Source: Acidovorax sp. FJL06 (GTDB lineage Bacteria > Pseudomonadota > Gammaproteobacteria > Burkholderiales > Burkholderiaceae_C). Taken from it: a stretch of 64,000 nucleotides of DNA. Of this stretch, positions 1-8,725 are shown piece by piece (position 1 is the first letter of the stretch; each line of letters begins with the position of its first letter). The notes beneath the pieces were generated by a model. It had not been told where the DNA came from. It did not search any database and saw only the letters and a list, made by a program, of their open reading frames with translations. The stretch is from assembly GCF_003852545.1 (NCBI RefSeq), contig NZ_QAJR01000018.1, positions 101,521 to 165,520 of the forward strand. The letters are read 5' to 3'. The position numbers were made by a program, and so were the translations under genes.

Positions 1-1
1 G

Positions 2-103
2 CGCTACGGCGCCGCCACGCGCCGGTGGGTCGCTACGCAACTGGAGTATGACGACGAAGGCCCTGCGGGGGCTTGCCCGGATGCGCAAGGGGGGCTGCTG
101 TGA
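2..103 (+). CDS. 3' end of an unidentified gene (cut by window edge)
   Basis: An open frame enters from the left edge and runs 33 codons to a TGA at 101-103. Its composition (aromatic and acidic residues such as RRWVATQLEYDDEG) looks like a genuine protein C-terminus rather than a shadow, and it converges on the lrp-like gene that ends at 131. Too little is left to name a family. It could still be non-coding. Confidence 0.35.
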   Translation, partial: RYGAATRRWVATQLEYDDEGPAGACPDAQGGLL

Positions 104-130
104 CGCGCGCCAGCCCAGGCGCTGGTGTGG

Positions 131-619
131 TCAGTCGCCCTTGTCGCTGTTCAACCACCCCAGGTCCAGCGGCCGGTCTTCAAACTCCGTGTTGAGCACC
201 ACCGTGCTGGTGGTGCGGGCCACGCCCGCGATGGCCTTGATTTCGTAGATCACGTCTTCCAGCGCACGCGCATGCGTGGTGCGGACCTTGGCCAGAAAGT
301 CGTATTCGCCCGCCACGCTGTGCAGCTCCTCCACCTGGGGCATGGCGCGCAGGCGCGGCGCCACGTCGCGGCAGTGGATGCCGCCATCGTTGCGGATGGC
401 CACGAAGGCGGTGAAGTTGAGCCCTACGCGCTCGGGGTCCACGCTGATCGAGAAGCGGCGGATCACGCCCTTGTCCAGCAGCTTCTTCACCCGCTCGTGC
501 ACGGCGGCGGTAGACAGGCCCACCTCAGCCCCCACGTCGGCGTACGAACGCCGGCCGTCCGTACCCAATGCCGAAATAATTCTGGCATCCATGTCGTCTG
601 TCTGAATATTTGCTTGCAT
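131..619 (-). CDS. Lrp/AsnC-family transcriptional regulator
   Basis: 162 aa, the usual length for Lrp/AsnC regulators. Residues about 10-55 form the AsnC-type helix-turn-helix (DARIISALGTDGRRSYADVG, then a recognition helix with STAAVHERVKKL). Residues about 70-150 are the RAM effector-binding domain, including the VEELHSVAGEYDFLAKV stretch. The ATG at 619 is followed by another Met a few codons on, so the start is uncertain by about 9 residues. It is divergent from the EamA exporter, with about 70 bp between them. That pairing is typical of a regulator that senses an amino acid or related ligand and controls its exporter. The ligand cannot be read from sequence. Confidence 0.9.
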   Translation of the reverse strand: MQANIQTDDMDARIISALGTDGRRSYADVGAEVGLSTAAVHERVKKLLDKGVIRRFSISVDPERVGLNFTAFVAIRNDGGIHCRDVAPRLRAMPQVEELHSVAGEYDFLAKVRTTHARALEDVIYEIKAIAGVARTTSTVVLNTEFEDRPLDLGWLNSDKGD

Positions 620-647
620 AGCCGCTTGATTTTGGTAAAAATTCCGA

Positions 648-661
648 AAACCTTGCGGTTT
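648..661. promoter_or_regulatory. Candidate Lrp-type operator between divergent genes
   Basis: Inverted repeat AAACC-TTGC-GGTTT in the A/T-rich spacer between the Lrp/AsnC gene and the exporter gene, the only such low-GC patch nearby. Position and symmetry suit an operator for the adjacent regulator, but Lrp sites are loosely defined and this is inference. Confidence 0.3.
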
Positions 662-689
662 CCATAAATTATTCGGTCAGGTGAAGAAT

Positions 690-1658
690 ATGCCGGCAAT
701 TTTCAACGCGCAAGCCCATTCCACGCGGAGTTGGGCCGTTGCCATGGCCCTGCTGCTGGTCTATGTGGTCTGGGGCACCACCTACTTTGCCATTGGCATC
801 GTGCTCACGAGCATGCCGCCGCTGCTGATGAACGCCATCCGGTTCCTGTGCGCCGGGGGCGTGATGCTGCTGATGGCGTTGTGGCAGGGCCACGCGCTGC
901 CCACGGTGCAGCAGTGGCGCAACTCAGCGGTGGTGGGTGGTTGCATGGTGTTCCTGGCCATGAACCTGATGGGCTTTGCGCAAAAGCTGGGCATTGGCTC
1001 CGGCCTCATGGCCACGGTGGTCACCACCATGCCCATGTGGCTGGCGCTGTGGTCGCGCTGGGGCGGCGAGCGGGTGCCGTTTACCAGCTGGATTGGCCTG
1101 GCGCTGGGCGTGGTGGGCGCGCTGCTGCTGGCGCTGGAGGGCGACTTCTCGGCCACCTGGCTGGGGGCCGTGCTGGCCTTTGGCGCGCCGCTGTGCTGGA
1201 GCATTGGCTCGTATGCCTCGCGCAAGCTCTCCTTGCCTGCACCCGCCATGGCCTCGGCGGCGCAGTGGCTGGCGGGCGGGGCCATGGGCCTGGTGGTGGC
1301 GCTGTGGTTCGAGCCGCTGTCGGCCCTGGGCCAGGTGAGCGCCAAGTCCTGGGCGGCCTGGGTCTATCTGCTGGTGTTTGGCACGCTGGTGGCGCTCAAC
1401 GCCTACCTGTGGTTGCTGCAAAACACATCCGCCGCGCTGGCGGGCAGCTACTCGTTCGTGAACCCCGCCGTGGCCTTGCTGGTGGGCGTGGCGCTGGGCG
1501 GCGAGCTGCTCACGGGCTGGGTGTTTGCCGCGCTGCCGTTGATTGGGGCGGCGCTGGCGTTCATCCTGTACGGGCAAGCGCTGCAGCGGTGGCTCGCAAA
1601 GTTCAGTCCGGGATTACGGCGGTTGCTTCAATCTCGATCTTCGCGCGCTCTTCCATGA
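690..1658 (+). CDS. EamA/DMT-family membrane exporter
   Basis: 322 aa inner-membrane protein of the drug/metabolite transporter superfamily. About ten hydrophobic segments are visible, arranged as two EamA repeats (first around VWGTTYFAIGI, second around ALAGSYSFVNPAVALLVG, the usual end-of-repeat signature). The ATG at 690 is preferred because GGTGAAG lies at ribosome-binding distance; a GTG at 681 is also in frame. Members export amino acids or other small metabolites. The divergent Lrp-type regulator suggests an amino-acid-like substrate, which is inference. The last 56 bp overlap, tail to tail, the end of the Rid-family gene on the other strand. Confidence 0.88.
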   Translation: MPAIFNAQAHSTRSWAVAMALLLVYVVWGTTYFAIGIVLTSMPPLLMNAIRFLCAGGVMLLMALWQGHALPTVQQWRNSAVVGGCMVFLAMNLMGFAQKLGIGSGLMATVVTTMPMWLALWSRWGGERVPFTSWIGLALGVVGALLLALEGDFSATWLGAVLAFGAPLCWSIGSYASRKLSLPAPAMASAAQWLAGGAMGLVVALWFEPLSALGQVSAKSWAAWVYLLVFGTLVALNAYLWLLQNTSAALAGSYSFVNPAVALLVGVALGGELLTGWVFAALPLIGAALAFILYGQALQRWLAKFSPGLRRLLQSRSSRALP

Positions 1659-2007
1659 GCCCCGCCACCTGCACGCACGCCATGGCCGGAAAGTTCTTGC
1701 CCAGCACCTCGCGGTAGACAGCGCCCAGCTCCTTCAGGCGGCTGTTGTACTCATTGCGGTCGGTCACGTACCAGGTCAGCCGCACCAGGTGCTCGGGGCC
1801 CGCACCGCCGGCTTCGAGCACCGCGCGCACGTTCAGCAGCGTCTGCCGGGTCTGGGCGATGAAGTCGTCGCTTTCGAACTGCTGCTGCGCATTCCAGCCG
1901 ATCTGGCCGCCGGTGAAGACCATGGTGCCGCGTGCGGCCATGCCGTTGGCGTAGCCCTTGGGGGTGACCCAGCCTTCGGGTTGCAAAAGGGTGTTTTTCA
2001 TCGTCAT
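1603..2007 (-). CDS. Rid-family (RidA/YjgF) protein lacking the catalytic arginine
   Basis: 134 aa Rid/YjgF superfamily protein. Family members form trimers, and RidA itself hydrolyses reactive enamines/imines to ketones and ammonia. The N-terminal region (KGYANGMAARGTMVFTGGQIG) and the C-terminal KIEIEA strand are recognisable. In RidA the catalytic Arg sits in the motif FPARSC; here the aligned segment is FPAMAC with Met109, so canonical deaminase chemistry is doubtful. The start codon overlaps the CoA ligase stop as ATGA (start 2007), which shows translational coupling; the nearby ATG at 2001 is less likely. Being last in an operon whose predicted monooxygenase makes an amino-enone (enamine) product suggests a role with that intermediate. 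That is inference. Confidence 0.88.
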   Translation of the reverse strand: MTMKNTLLQPEGWVTPKGYANGMAARGTMVFTGGQIGWNAQQQFESDDFIAQTRQTLLNVRAVLEAGGAGPEHLVRLTWYVTDRNEYNSRLKELGAVYREVLGKNFPAMACVQVAGLMEERAKIEIEATAVIPD

Positions 2008-3653
2008 GTTGTTTTTGTAGAGGAAGGGGCCGCAGCGCCCTGGCGCAGCTTGAAGCGCTGGAGCTTGCCGGTTTCGGTGCGGGGCAGAGCGAGGGCGAAC
2101 TCCACCACGCGCGGGTATTTGAACGGGGCGATGGTCGCTTTCACATGGTCCTGCAGCGTCTTGACCATGGCGGCATCGCCCGTGTGGCCGGGCTTCAAGA
2201 CGCAGATGGCCTTGACCACCATGCCACGCTCCTCGTCGGGCACGCCGATCACGCCGCACTCGGCCACGGCGGGGTGGCGCAGCAGGGCGTCTTCCACCTC
2301 GGGGCCGCCCACGTTGTAGCCGGCGGTGATGATCATGTCGTCATCGCGCGCCTGGTAGAAGAAATAACCGTCGGCGTCCTGCGTGAAGGCGTCGCCCGGG
2401 TAGTTCCAGCCGTCCTTCACGTACTTGGCCTGGCGCGGGTCATCCAGGTATTTGCAGCCCGTGGGGCCGATCACCGCGAGCTTGCCCACGGTGCCGCGCG
2501 GCACTTCATGGCCCTCGTCGTCCACCACCTTGGCGGTGTAGCCGGGCACCACCTTGCCCACAGCGCCAGCGCGGCATTCTCCGCCCGCCGACGAGATGAA
2601 GATGTGGAACATCTCCGTGGCACCGATGCCGTCCGTCATGTCGAGGCCGGTCGCGTCCCGCCAGAGCTGGCGCGTGGCGTCCGGCAGGCCCTCGCCCGCG
2701 CTCACGCTGGTGCGCAGCTGCGGCAGGCCGATCTGCTTGGCAAACGGCGCCATCTGCCGGTAGAACGTGGGCGCGGTGTAGCAGAGGGTGACGCCCGCAT
2801 CGCGCATCAGGCGCACCATGGTCTCGGGCGTGTAGGGCTGGTCGGGGAAGTACACGCTGGCCCCGGCCCACATCGGGAACACGAGCAGCCCACCCAGCCC
2901 GAAGGTGAACGCCAGCGGCGGCGAGCCGGCCACGATGTCGTCGGGCGTGGCGCGCAGCACATGGCGCGGCCAGGCCTCGCAGCCTGCCAGCACGTCGCGG
3001 TGCGTGTGCACGGCGGCCTTGGGCGCGCCGGTGGTGCCCGAGGTGAAGGCCATCAACGCGATGTCGTCGGCCGATGTGGGGCAGGGCGGCGTGGTGCCGG
3101 GTTTGCCTTGCGCGCGCTGGATCAGGTCGGCCGCATCGGGTGCGGTGTGGAAGGGCACGATGGTGGCGAGCACGGGGTGCTGCGCCTGTGCGGCCTGCAG
3201 CTCCGCCAGCAGGCGGCCATCGCACAGCGCCAGCGTGGGCTGGGCGCGCTCGATGATGCTGGCCAGCTCGCCGGCGCGCAGCAGGGGCATGGTGGCCACC
3301 GCAATCAGGCCCGCATACACCGTGCCCAGCCAGGCCAGCGCCATCTCCACCGTGTTGCCGCCGCGCAGCAGCACGCGGTTGCCGGGCACGAGGCCGTGGT
3401 CCTGCGTCAGCACCTCGGCAATGCGCGCGGCCTCGGTGCGGGCGTCGCGGTAGGTATACGTGCGGTGCGGGCCGCGCAGCAAGGGGCGGTCGCTGTGGCC
3501 TGCGCGGTCGGCCTGGTCGAACAGGGACTGCACCAGGTTGGCCTGGTTGGCGATCTGCAGCTCGGGCCGGTCGTAGCGCAGCGTGGGCCAGGCCGCAGGC
3601 GCTGGCAGCCGGTCGTGCACGAAGTGGTCGGGCTGGGCGGAGGGCACCGTCAT
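2004..3653 (-). CDS. Aromatic acid-CoA ligase, probably 2-aminobenzoate/benzoate type
   Basis: 549 aa adenylate-forming ligase. It would activate an aromatic carboxylic acid with ATP and CoA in the cytoplasm. The P-loop-like motif FTSGTTGAPK lies near residue 205. The ATEMFHIF region contributes the adenylate pocket, and the C-terminal hinge and catalytic lysine are in RTETGKLQRFK. The N-terminus (ANQANLVQSLFDQADR) resembles benzoate/2-aminobenzoate-CoA ligases more than fatty acyl ligases. AGGAG lies 9 nt before the ATG. It starts 5 bp after the acyl-CoA dehydrogenase stop and overlaps the Rid gene by ATGA. With the abmG-like gene in the same operon, 2-aminobenzoate is the best guess, with benzoate or salicylate as alternatives. 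Confidence 0.87.
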   Translation of the reverse strand: MTVPSAQPDHFVHDRLPAPAAWPTLRYDRPELQIANQANLVQSLFDQADRAGHSDRPLLRGPHRTYTYRDARTEAARIAEVLTQDHGLVPGNRVLLRGGNTVEMALAWLGTVYAGLIAVATMPLLRAGELASIIERAQPTLALCDGRLLAELQAAQAQHPVLATIVPFHTAPDAADLIQRAQGKPGTTPPCPTSADDIALMAFTSGTTGAPKAAVHTHRDVLAGCEAWPRHVLRATPDDIVAGSPPLAFTFGLGGLLVFPMWAGASVYFPDQPYTPETMVRLMRDAGVTLCYTAPTFYRQMAPFAKQIGLPQLRTSVSAGEGLPDATRQLWRDATGLDMTDGIGATEMFHIFISSAGGECRAGAVGKVVPGYTAKVVDDEGHEVPRGTVGKLAVIGPTGCKYLDDPRQAKYVKDGWNYPGDAFTQDADGYFFYQARDDDMIITAGYNVGGPEVEDALLRHPAVAECGVIGVPDEERGMVVKAICVLKPGHTGDAAMVKTLQDHVKATIAPFKYPRVVEFALALPRTETGKLQRFKLRQGAAAPSSTKTT

Positions 3654-3658
3654 GGTCG

Positions 3659-4876
3659 TTACTCCTGCAAGAGGCTTTTGCCGATGATGAGTTGCTGCAC
3701 TTCGGTGGCACCTTCGTAGATGCGCAGCGAGCGGATGTCGCGGTACAGCGATTCGACCTTGCTGCCCACTTCCACACCGCGCCCGCCGTGCAGTTGCAGC
3801 GCCATGTCGATCACGCGCTGGGCGTTTTCGGTGGCGGTCATCTTGGCCATGGCCGCTTCAGCCGTGACGCGGGTGCCGCCCCGCTTCTCGCCTTCATCAC
3901 GCAGCCAGGCCGCACGGTAGGTGAGCAGCGCAGCGCTGTCCACCAGCGCGGCCATCTCGCCGATCTTGGCCTGCGTGAGCTGGAAGTCCGCCAGCGTCTG
4001 GCCGAACATGCGGCGCTGGCGCGCGTGGTGCACGGCCTCGGCCAGCGCGCGGCGCGCCATGCCCAGGGCCGCGGCGGCCACCGAGGCGCGGAAGATGTCG
4101 AGCGTGCGCATGGCCAGCTTGAAGCCGCCATTCTTTTCGCCCAGCAGCGCGTCGCTAGGCACTTTGCAATCCGTGAATTGCAGTGTGGCCAGCGGGTGCG
4201 GCGCCATCACATGGATGTGGCGCGACGCGTCGAGGCCGGGCGTGTCGGCATCCACGATGAAGGCGCTGATGCCGCGCGTGCCGCCTGCCGGGTCGGTTTT
4301 GGCGAACACGCAGTAGAAGTCGGCGATGCCGCCGTTGCTGATCCAGGTCTTGGTGCCGGTGAGGGCATAAGAGCCTTTTGGGCCGCTGCCGCCCGATGGG
4401 TAAGCGCTGCTAGCTATTGTTTGCATAGCGCCTACATCGGAGCCCGCCTCGGGCTCGCTGAGTGCAAACGCCGCAATCAGTTCGCCGCGCGCCACGCCTT
4501 GCAGGTAGTGCGCCTGCTGCGCCGGGCTGCCCGCCAGCGTGATCGCACCGCTGCCCAGCCCCTGCATCGCAAACGCAAAGTCCGCCAGCGGCGAGTGGTA
4601 GGCCAGCGTTTCGCGCAGCAGCACCAGCGCGCGCGAGTCGAGCGCGGGCAGGGCGCCGCCGTGTGCGGCGGGCACGCAGTAGTGCAGCCAGCCGCCCGCA
4701 CCCAGGCGCCGCACCCAGTCGCGGCAGGCGGCGCGGTCGTCGGTTTCATCAACCTCTTGCGCGGCGGCCCAGGGCACCAGGCCCTCGGCCAGCGCGCGGT
4801 GGGCGTCGTCAAAAAAAGGCAGCGCCAGGTGCGCTGTGGAGGGCGGGCAGGGCGCGGGGGGCGTGGCGATGTGCAT
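3659..4876 (-). CDS. Acyl-CoA dehydrogenase of the aromatic-CoA operon
   Basis: 405 aa FAD-dependent acyl-CoA dehydrogenase with the N-terminal helical, middle beta and C-terminal helical domains. Recognisable motifs are [12 protein letters not shown] and [10 protein letters not shown] in the FAD/substrate region, LHGGRGVE, and [17 protein letters not shown] carrying the expected catalytic Glu near the end. The ATG at 4876 has GGGAGA about 8 nt upstream and begins 4 nt after the hydratase stop. In the operon it would oxidise the CoA-bound ring or ring-opened product in beta-oxidation fashion; the exact substrate is unknown. Oddity: between GSDVGAM and GTKTW it carries extra residues ([16 protein letters not shown]) encoded by a dispersed repeat, described separately. 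Confidence 0.9.
   Translation of the reverse strand: MHIATPPAPCPPSTAHLALPFFDDAHRALAEGLVPWAAAQEVDETDDRAACRDWVRRLGAGGWLHYCVPAAHGGALPALDSRALVLLRETLAYHSPLADFAFAMQGLGSGAITLAGSPAQQAHYLQGVARGELIAAFALSEPEAGSDVGAMQTIASSAYPSGGSGPKGSYALTGTKTWISNGGIADFYCVFAKTDPAGGTRGISAFIVDADTPGLDASRHIHVMAPHPLATLQFTDCKVPSDALLGEKNGGFKLAMRTLDIFRASVAAAALGMARRALAEAVHHARQRRMFGQTLADFQLTQAKIGEMAALVDSAALLTYRAAWLRDEGEKRGGTRVTAEAAMAKMTATENAQRVIDMALQLHGGRGVEVGSKVESLYRDIRSLRIYEGATEVQQLIIGKSLLQE
4383..4420. repeat. Hairpin-repeat copy inside the acyl-CoA dehydrogenase gene
   Basis: These 38 bp match the intergenic repeat copy at 53019-53056 at 34 of 38 positions, counted by eye; both share CCGCTGCCGC, TAAGCGCTG and TAGCTATTGT. Here the repeat lies in frame inside a coding sequence and encodes part of a surface-like Ser/Gly-rich insertion between two conserved acyl-CoA dehydrogenase motifs. 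It is non-essential to the fold by family comparison. Confidence 0.8.
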
Positions 4877-4880
4877 GCGC

Positions 4881-5735
4881 TCAATCTCCCTGGAAGACTG
4901 GTTTCTGCTTGGCCGCAAACGCTTCATACGCGCGCCGGAAATCTTCGGTCTGCATGCAGATCGCCTGCGCCTGCGCCTCGGCCTCGATGGCCTGCTCGAT
5001 GGTCATGCTCCACTCCTGGCTGAGCATGGTCTTGGTCATGCCGTGGGCAAAGGTGGGGCCGCTGGCCAGTGCGCGCGCCGTGGCCTGCACATTGGCCAGC
5101 AGGTCGGTGCTTTCGTACAGGTCGTTGAAGAAGCCCCAGGCCAGACCCTCGTGCGCGGTCATCGCGCGGCCGGTGAACAGCAGCTCGCTGGCGCGGCCCT
5201 GGCCGATCATGCGGGGCAGCAGGGCGCAGGCGCCCATGTCGGCACCGGCCAGGCCCACGCGGGTGAACAGGAAGGCGGTTTTGGTGGCCTCGGTGCCGTA
5301 GCGCATGTCGCAGGCCAGCGCCATCATCGCGCCCGCACCGGCGCAGATGCCGTCGATGGCGCCCAGCACGGGCTGCGGGCAGGCGCGCATGGCTTTCACC
5401 AGGTCGCCTGTCATGCGTGTGAACTCCAGCAACTCGGGCATGGTCATGGTGGTCAACGGGCCGATGATCTCGTGCACGTCGCCGCCCGAGCAGAAGTTGC
5501 CGCCCGCACCCGTGACCACGATGGCTTTCACATCGGTGGCGAAGCGCAGCGCGTAGAAGAAGTCGCGCAGCTCGGCATAGCTCTGAAAGGTGAGCGGGTT
5601 CTTGCGGTCGGGCCGGTTGAGCGTGACGGTGCCAACGCCCGCATCAAAGCTCCAGGCGAAGTGTTCGGCCACGTAGCTGGCCTGTGGGTTGAACTGCTCG
5701 CGCATGGGGTTGTTTGCCCCGATGTAGTGTTTCAT
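4881..5735 (-). CDS. Enoyl-CoA hydratase/isomerase-family protein
   Basis: 284 aa crotonase-fold enzyme. The two oxyanion-hole loops are visible as [11 protein letters not shown] and [12 protein letters not shown], and the active-site loop as [20 protein letters not shown]. The start at 5735 overlaps the stop of the MarR gene as ATGA, so the in-frame codons further upstream are not used. It would hydrate, or hydrolytically open, a CoA-bound unsaturated intermediate. In the predicted 2-aminobenzoyl-CoA route, crotonase-type enzymes follow the monooxygenase/reductase. Operon position supports this, but the exact step is not assigned. Confidence 0.9.
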   Translation of the reverse strand: MKHYIGANNPMREQFNPQASYVAEHFAWSFDAGVGTVTLNRPDRKNPLTFQSYAELRDFFYALRFATDVKAIVVTGAGGNFCSGGDVHEIIGPLTTMTMPELLEFTRMTGDLVKAMRACPQPVLGAIDGICAGAGAMMALACDMRYGTEATKTAFLFTRVGLAGADMGACALLPRMIGQGRASELLFTGRAMTAHEGLAWGFFNDLYESTDLLANVQATARALASGPTFAHGMTKTMLSQEWSMTIEQAIEAEAQAQAICMQTEDFRRAYEAFAAKQKPVFQGD

Positions 5736-6211
5736 TCGGCGGTCTCCTGTGTGTGTTCCTTCACCTTGCCCAGCAGGCGGTACAAGGTGCTGATGTCGCG
5801 CTCGCCGAGCGAGGCGAAGGCTTCGACGATCCATTGCTCGTGCTGGCGCGCCATGGTGTTGAACTGCTCGCGGCCCTGCGGCGTGAGGCGCACCAGGTAG
5901 GCGCGGCGATCGCCCTCCACGTCCATGCGCTCCACCAGCCCTTCGGCCACGAGCTGGTCGGTGATGCCGGTGATGTTGCCGCTGGTCACCATCATGCGGC
6001 GCGAGAGCTCCTTCATCTTCATGCCGTCCGGTGCGCGCTCCAGCTGCGCCATCAGGTCAAAGCGCGGCAGCGTGGTGTCGAACTGGGCGCGCAGGTGGCT
6101 GCGCACCTGCTTTTCGATGAGCTGGGTGCAGGTGAGCAGGCGCAGCCACAGGCGCAGGGCCTCGGGGTGCTCGCTGGGGGCGGCGCCGTGCAGGCGGGCT
6201 TCGAGGTCCAT
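5732..6211 (-). CDS. MarR-family regulator of the aromatic-CoA operon
   Basis: 159 aa winged-helix regulator. The MarR core is seen in [20 protein letters not shown], the recognition region [17 protein letters not shown] and the wing [12 protein letters not shown]. It is located inside the operon, starting 2 bp after the monooxygenase gene and overlapping the hydratase start. Regulators of this placement usually repress their own operon and respond to an aromatic acid or its CoA thioester. The palindrome at 8584-8597, just upstream of the first gene, is the likely binding site (inference). Confidence 0.9.
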   Translation of the reverse strand: MDLEARLHGAAPSEHPEALRLWLRLLTCTQLIEKQVRSHLRAQFDTTLPRFDLMAQLERAPDGMKMKELSRRMMVTSGNITGITDQLVAEGLVERMDVEGDRRAYLVRLTPQGREQFNTMARQHEQWIVEAFASLGERDISTLYRLLGKVKEHTQETAE

Positions 6212-6213
6212 GG

Positions 6214-8574
6214 CTAGCCTTCTTCCTCGGATGCTCTGTTTTTAGTAGCTGCTTGCGCTTGATGGGCCTGCGCTGCAATCTGTTTTTGCTTCGAAATTTC
6301 GCGCAGCATCTGGTCGCGGCCGCTGGCGTACTGCACGGGCCAGTCGGTGTGCGCGGCCGCCACGGGGCTCAGCTGCGCGGCGGCGTGCAGCGTCCAGGCC
6401 GGGTCGGCCAGGTGGGGGCGGGCGATGGCGCACAGGTCGGCGCGGCCGGCGGCGATGATGCTGTTGGCATGGTCGGCCTCGGTGATCGCGCCCACGGCCA
6501 TGGTGGCAATGCCCACTTCGTTGCGGATGCGGTCGGCAAACGGCGTCTGGTACATGCGGCCGTAGACAGGGCGCGAGTCGCGCGTGGTCTGGCCGGAGGA
6601 CACGTCGATCAGGTCTGCGCCTGCCGCCTGGAACCGCTGCGCGATGGCGATGGCGTCATCGGGCGTGTTGCCCCCGTCCAGCCAGTCATGGGCCGAGATG
6701 CGCACGGAGAGCGGTTTGCCCTGGGGCCACACGGCGCGCACGGCAGTGAACACTTCCAGCGGGTAGCGGCAGCGGTTGTCGATGCTGCCGCCGTATTCGT
6801 CGGTGCGTTGGTTGGTGATGGGGCTGATGAAGCTGGCCAGCAGGTAGCCGTGCGCGCAGTGTAGCTCCAGCCAGTCGAAGCCGCAGGCCAGCGCGCGCCG
6901 GGCGCTGGCAACGAACGCGGCGGTCATCCGGTCCATGTCGGCGCGGGTCATCGCCGCGGGTGTCTGGTTCTGTTCGCCATAGGCCAGCGCGCTCGCCGCG
7001 AGCAGCGGCCAGTTGCCCTGGGGCAGTGGCTCGTCCGTGCCTTCCCAGCCCACGCGGGTCGATCCCTTGGGGCCGCTGTGGCCCAGTTGCAGGCCGATTT
7101 TGGCGGTGCTGCTGCCGTGCACGAAATTCACGATGCGGGCAAAGGCGGCTTGCTGCGCGTCGTTCCACAGCCCTGTGCAGGCAGGGGTGATGCGGCCCTC
7201 GGGCGTGGGGCTGGTCATCTCCACCATCACCAGCGCCGCGCCGCCGAGGGCCCGCGCGCCCAGGTGCACCAGGTGGAAGTCCTGCGGCACGCCATCGACC
7301 GCGCTGTAGGTGGCCATGGGGGAGACGACGATACGGTTCTTGAGCGTGAGGTCCTTCAACGCAAACGGCGTGAGCATGGGCGGCACGGCCGCCTTGCCGC
7401 CTGCCAGCCAGGCCTCGTAGCCTTCGAGCCATGCCGCATCGCGCAGCCGCAGGTTCTCGTGGCTGATGCGCTGGCTGCGGGTGAGCAGCGAATACGCGAA
7501 TTGCTCGATGGGCATGCCGGTGTAGCGGCCCACGTTCTCGAACCACTCGGTGGAGTTGCGCGCGGCGTTCTGGATCTTGAGCACCTCCACGCTGCGGCGC
7601 GCCTCGTAGTGCTGCAGCACGTCGTCGATGGGCAGGCCCGTGGCGAACTCGTTGGCCAGGTCGATCGCATCTTCGAGCGCGAGCTTGGTGCCGCTGCCGA
7701 TGGAAAAATGCGCCGTGTGCGCCGCATCGCCCATCAGCACGATGGGCACGCGCTTGCCTTTGACGGTCTCGCGGTGCACCCAGGTGTTGCAGATCACGCG
7801 CGGAAAACGGATCCAGTTGGCCGAGCCGCGCAGGTGCGTGGCGTTGCTGATGAGGGCGTTGCCGTCGAGGTATTTGGCGAACAGCTTCTCGCAGAACGCG
7901 ATCGCCTCGGGCTGCTCCATCTGGTCGAGGCCGTGGGCCTTCCAGACCGCCTCGGGCGTCTCGATGATGAAGGTGGAGGTGTCGGCGTCGAACTGGTAGG
8001 CGTGGGCCTGGAACCAGCCGTGCTCGGTCTGCTCGAAAGCGAACGTAAAAGCGTCCAGTTTCTTGTGCGTGCCCAGCCACACGAAGCGGCATTCGCGCAG
8101 GTCGATGTCGGGTTGATAAACGTCGGCGTAGCGGGTGCGGATGCGGCTGTTGAGGCCGTCGCTGGCGATCACCAGGTCGGCGCCGTATTGCGCGGCCAGC
8201 GCCTGGTCGTCGGCCACATCGGTCTCGAACACCAGCTCCACGCCCACCGCCAGGCACCGGTCCTGCAGGATGTTGAGCAGCCGCTTGCGCCCGATGCCGC
8301 AAAAGCCGTGGCCGGTGGACCGCACGCTGCGGCCCTTGAAGAACACCTCGATGTCGTCCCAGTGGTTGAACGCATCACCGATGAGCGCGGCCGTGGGCGC
8401 ATCGGCCGCCTGCAGGTTGGCCAGCGTCTGGTCCGACAGCACCACGCCCCAGCCGAAGGTATCGAACGGCCGGTTGCGTTCGACCACGGTGACGCGGTGC
8501 GCCGGGTTCTGCTGCTTCATCAGCAGGGCGAAATAGAGACCGGCGGGCCCGCCGCCAATGCAGAGGATGTTCAT
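6214..8574 (-). CDS. abmG: 2-aminobenzoyl-CoA monooxygenase/reductase (or salicylyl-CoA 5-hydroxylase type)
   Basis: 786 aa bifunctional flavoprotein. Residues 1 to about 380 form an FAD aromatic hydroxylase domain: IGGGPAGLY dinucleotide fold at residues 4-12 and the [14 protein letters not shown] motif. Residues about 390-765 are an old-yellow-enzyme NADH:flavin oxidoreductase domain ([39 protein letters not shown]). This order is characteristic of 2-aminobenzoyl-CoA monooxygenase/reductase, which hydroxylates and then reduces the aromatic CoA ester to 2-amino-5-oxocyclohex-1-enecarbonyl-CoA. Homologues are also named salicylyl-CoA 5-hydroxylase. ATG 8574 is chosen because it opens the FAD fold directly; no clear Shine-Dalgarno is seen. 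First gene of the operon. The last about 20 residues (Lys/Gln/Ala-rich) are encoded by a dispersed repeat. Confidence 0.87.
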   Translation of the reverse strand: MNILCIGGGPAGLYFALLMKQQNPAHRVTVVERNRPFDTFGWGVVLSDQTLANLQAADAPTAALIGDAFNHWDDIEVFFKGRSVRSTGHGFCGIGRKRLLNILQDRCLAVGVELVFETDVADDQALAAQYGADLVIASDGLNSRIRTRYADVYQPDIDLRECRFVWLGTHKKLDAFTFAFEQTEHGWFQAHAYQFDADTSTFIIETPEAVWKAHGLDQMEQPEAIAFCEKLFAKYLDGNALISNATHLRGSANWIRFPRVICNTWVHRETVKGKRVPIVLMGDAAHTAHFSIGSGTKLALEDAIDLANEFATGLPIDDVLQHYEARRSVEVLKIQNAARNSTEWFENVGRYTGMPIEQFAYSLLTRSQRISHENLRLRDAAWLEGYEAWLAGGKAAVPPMLTPFALKDLTLKNRIVVSPMATYSAVDGVPQDFHLVHLGARALGGAALVMVEMTSPTPEGRITPACTGLWNDAQQAAFARIVNFVHGSSTAKIGLQLGHSGPKGSTRVGWEGTDEPLPQGNWPLLAASALAYGEQNQTPAAMTRADMDRMTAAFVASARRALACGFDWLELHCAHGYLLASFISPITNQRTDEYGGSIDNRCRYPLEVFTAVRAVWPQGKPLSVRISAHDWLDGGNTPDDAIAIAQRFQAAGADLIDVSSGQTTRDSRPVYGRMYQTPFADRIRNEVGIATMAVGAITEADHANSIIAAGRADLCAIARPHLADPAWTLHAAAQLSPVAAAHTDWPVQYASGRDQMLREISKQKQIAAQAHQAQAATKNRASEEEG
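6238..6286. repeat. Hairpin-repeat copy forming the 3' end of the abmG-like gene
   Basis: TAGTAGCTGCTTGCGCTTGA followed by GGGCCTGCGCTGCAATCTG and a T run is a degenerate member of the hairpin repeat seen complete at 44991-45031. It overlaps the last codons of the monooxygenase gene and encodes its low-complexity tail ([17 protein letters not shown]). Compared with the GC-rich gene body it is distinctly different in composition. Confidence 0.6.
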
Positions 8575-8583
8575 GTCAAAATA

Positions 8584-8597
8584 GTTTAGACCTAAAC
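8584..8597. promoter_or_regulatory. Candidate MarR operator upstream of the abmG operon
   Basis: Inverted repeat GTTTAG-AC-CTAAAC, perfect 6-bp arms, 9 bp upstream of the abmG start codon in a short A/T-rich patch. MarR proteins bind such short palindromes over promoters, and the operon encodes its own MarR regulator. Binding is inferred from position. Confidence 0.5.
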
Positions 8598-8725
8598 AAA
8601 TTACTGTCAATGGGGGGTTCCCGTGCAGGCTTTCGGCGCGGCACGGGCCCGGCGCACAATCACGCCCATGGGGCTGCTGCCCCGCACGCCCTTGCTTTGA
8701 CCTGACCTGAGAAGGCTTTCACTCC

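Noticed and set aside
2145-3719. Long plus-strand open frame opposite the aromatic-acid CoA ligase
   Set aside because: Composition is His/Gly/Ala/Arg-rich with no family motifs; it is the antisense shadow of a clear ligase in GC-rich DNA.
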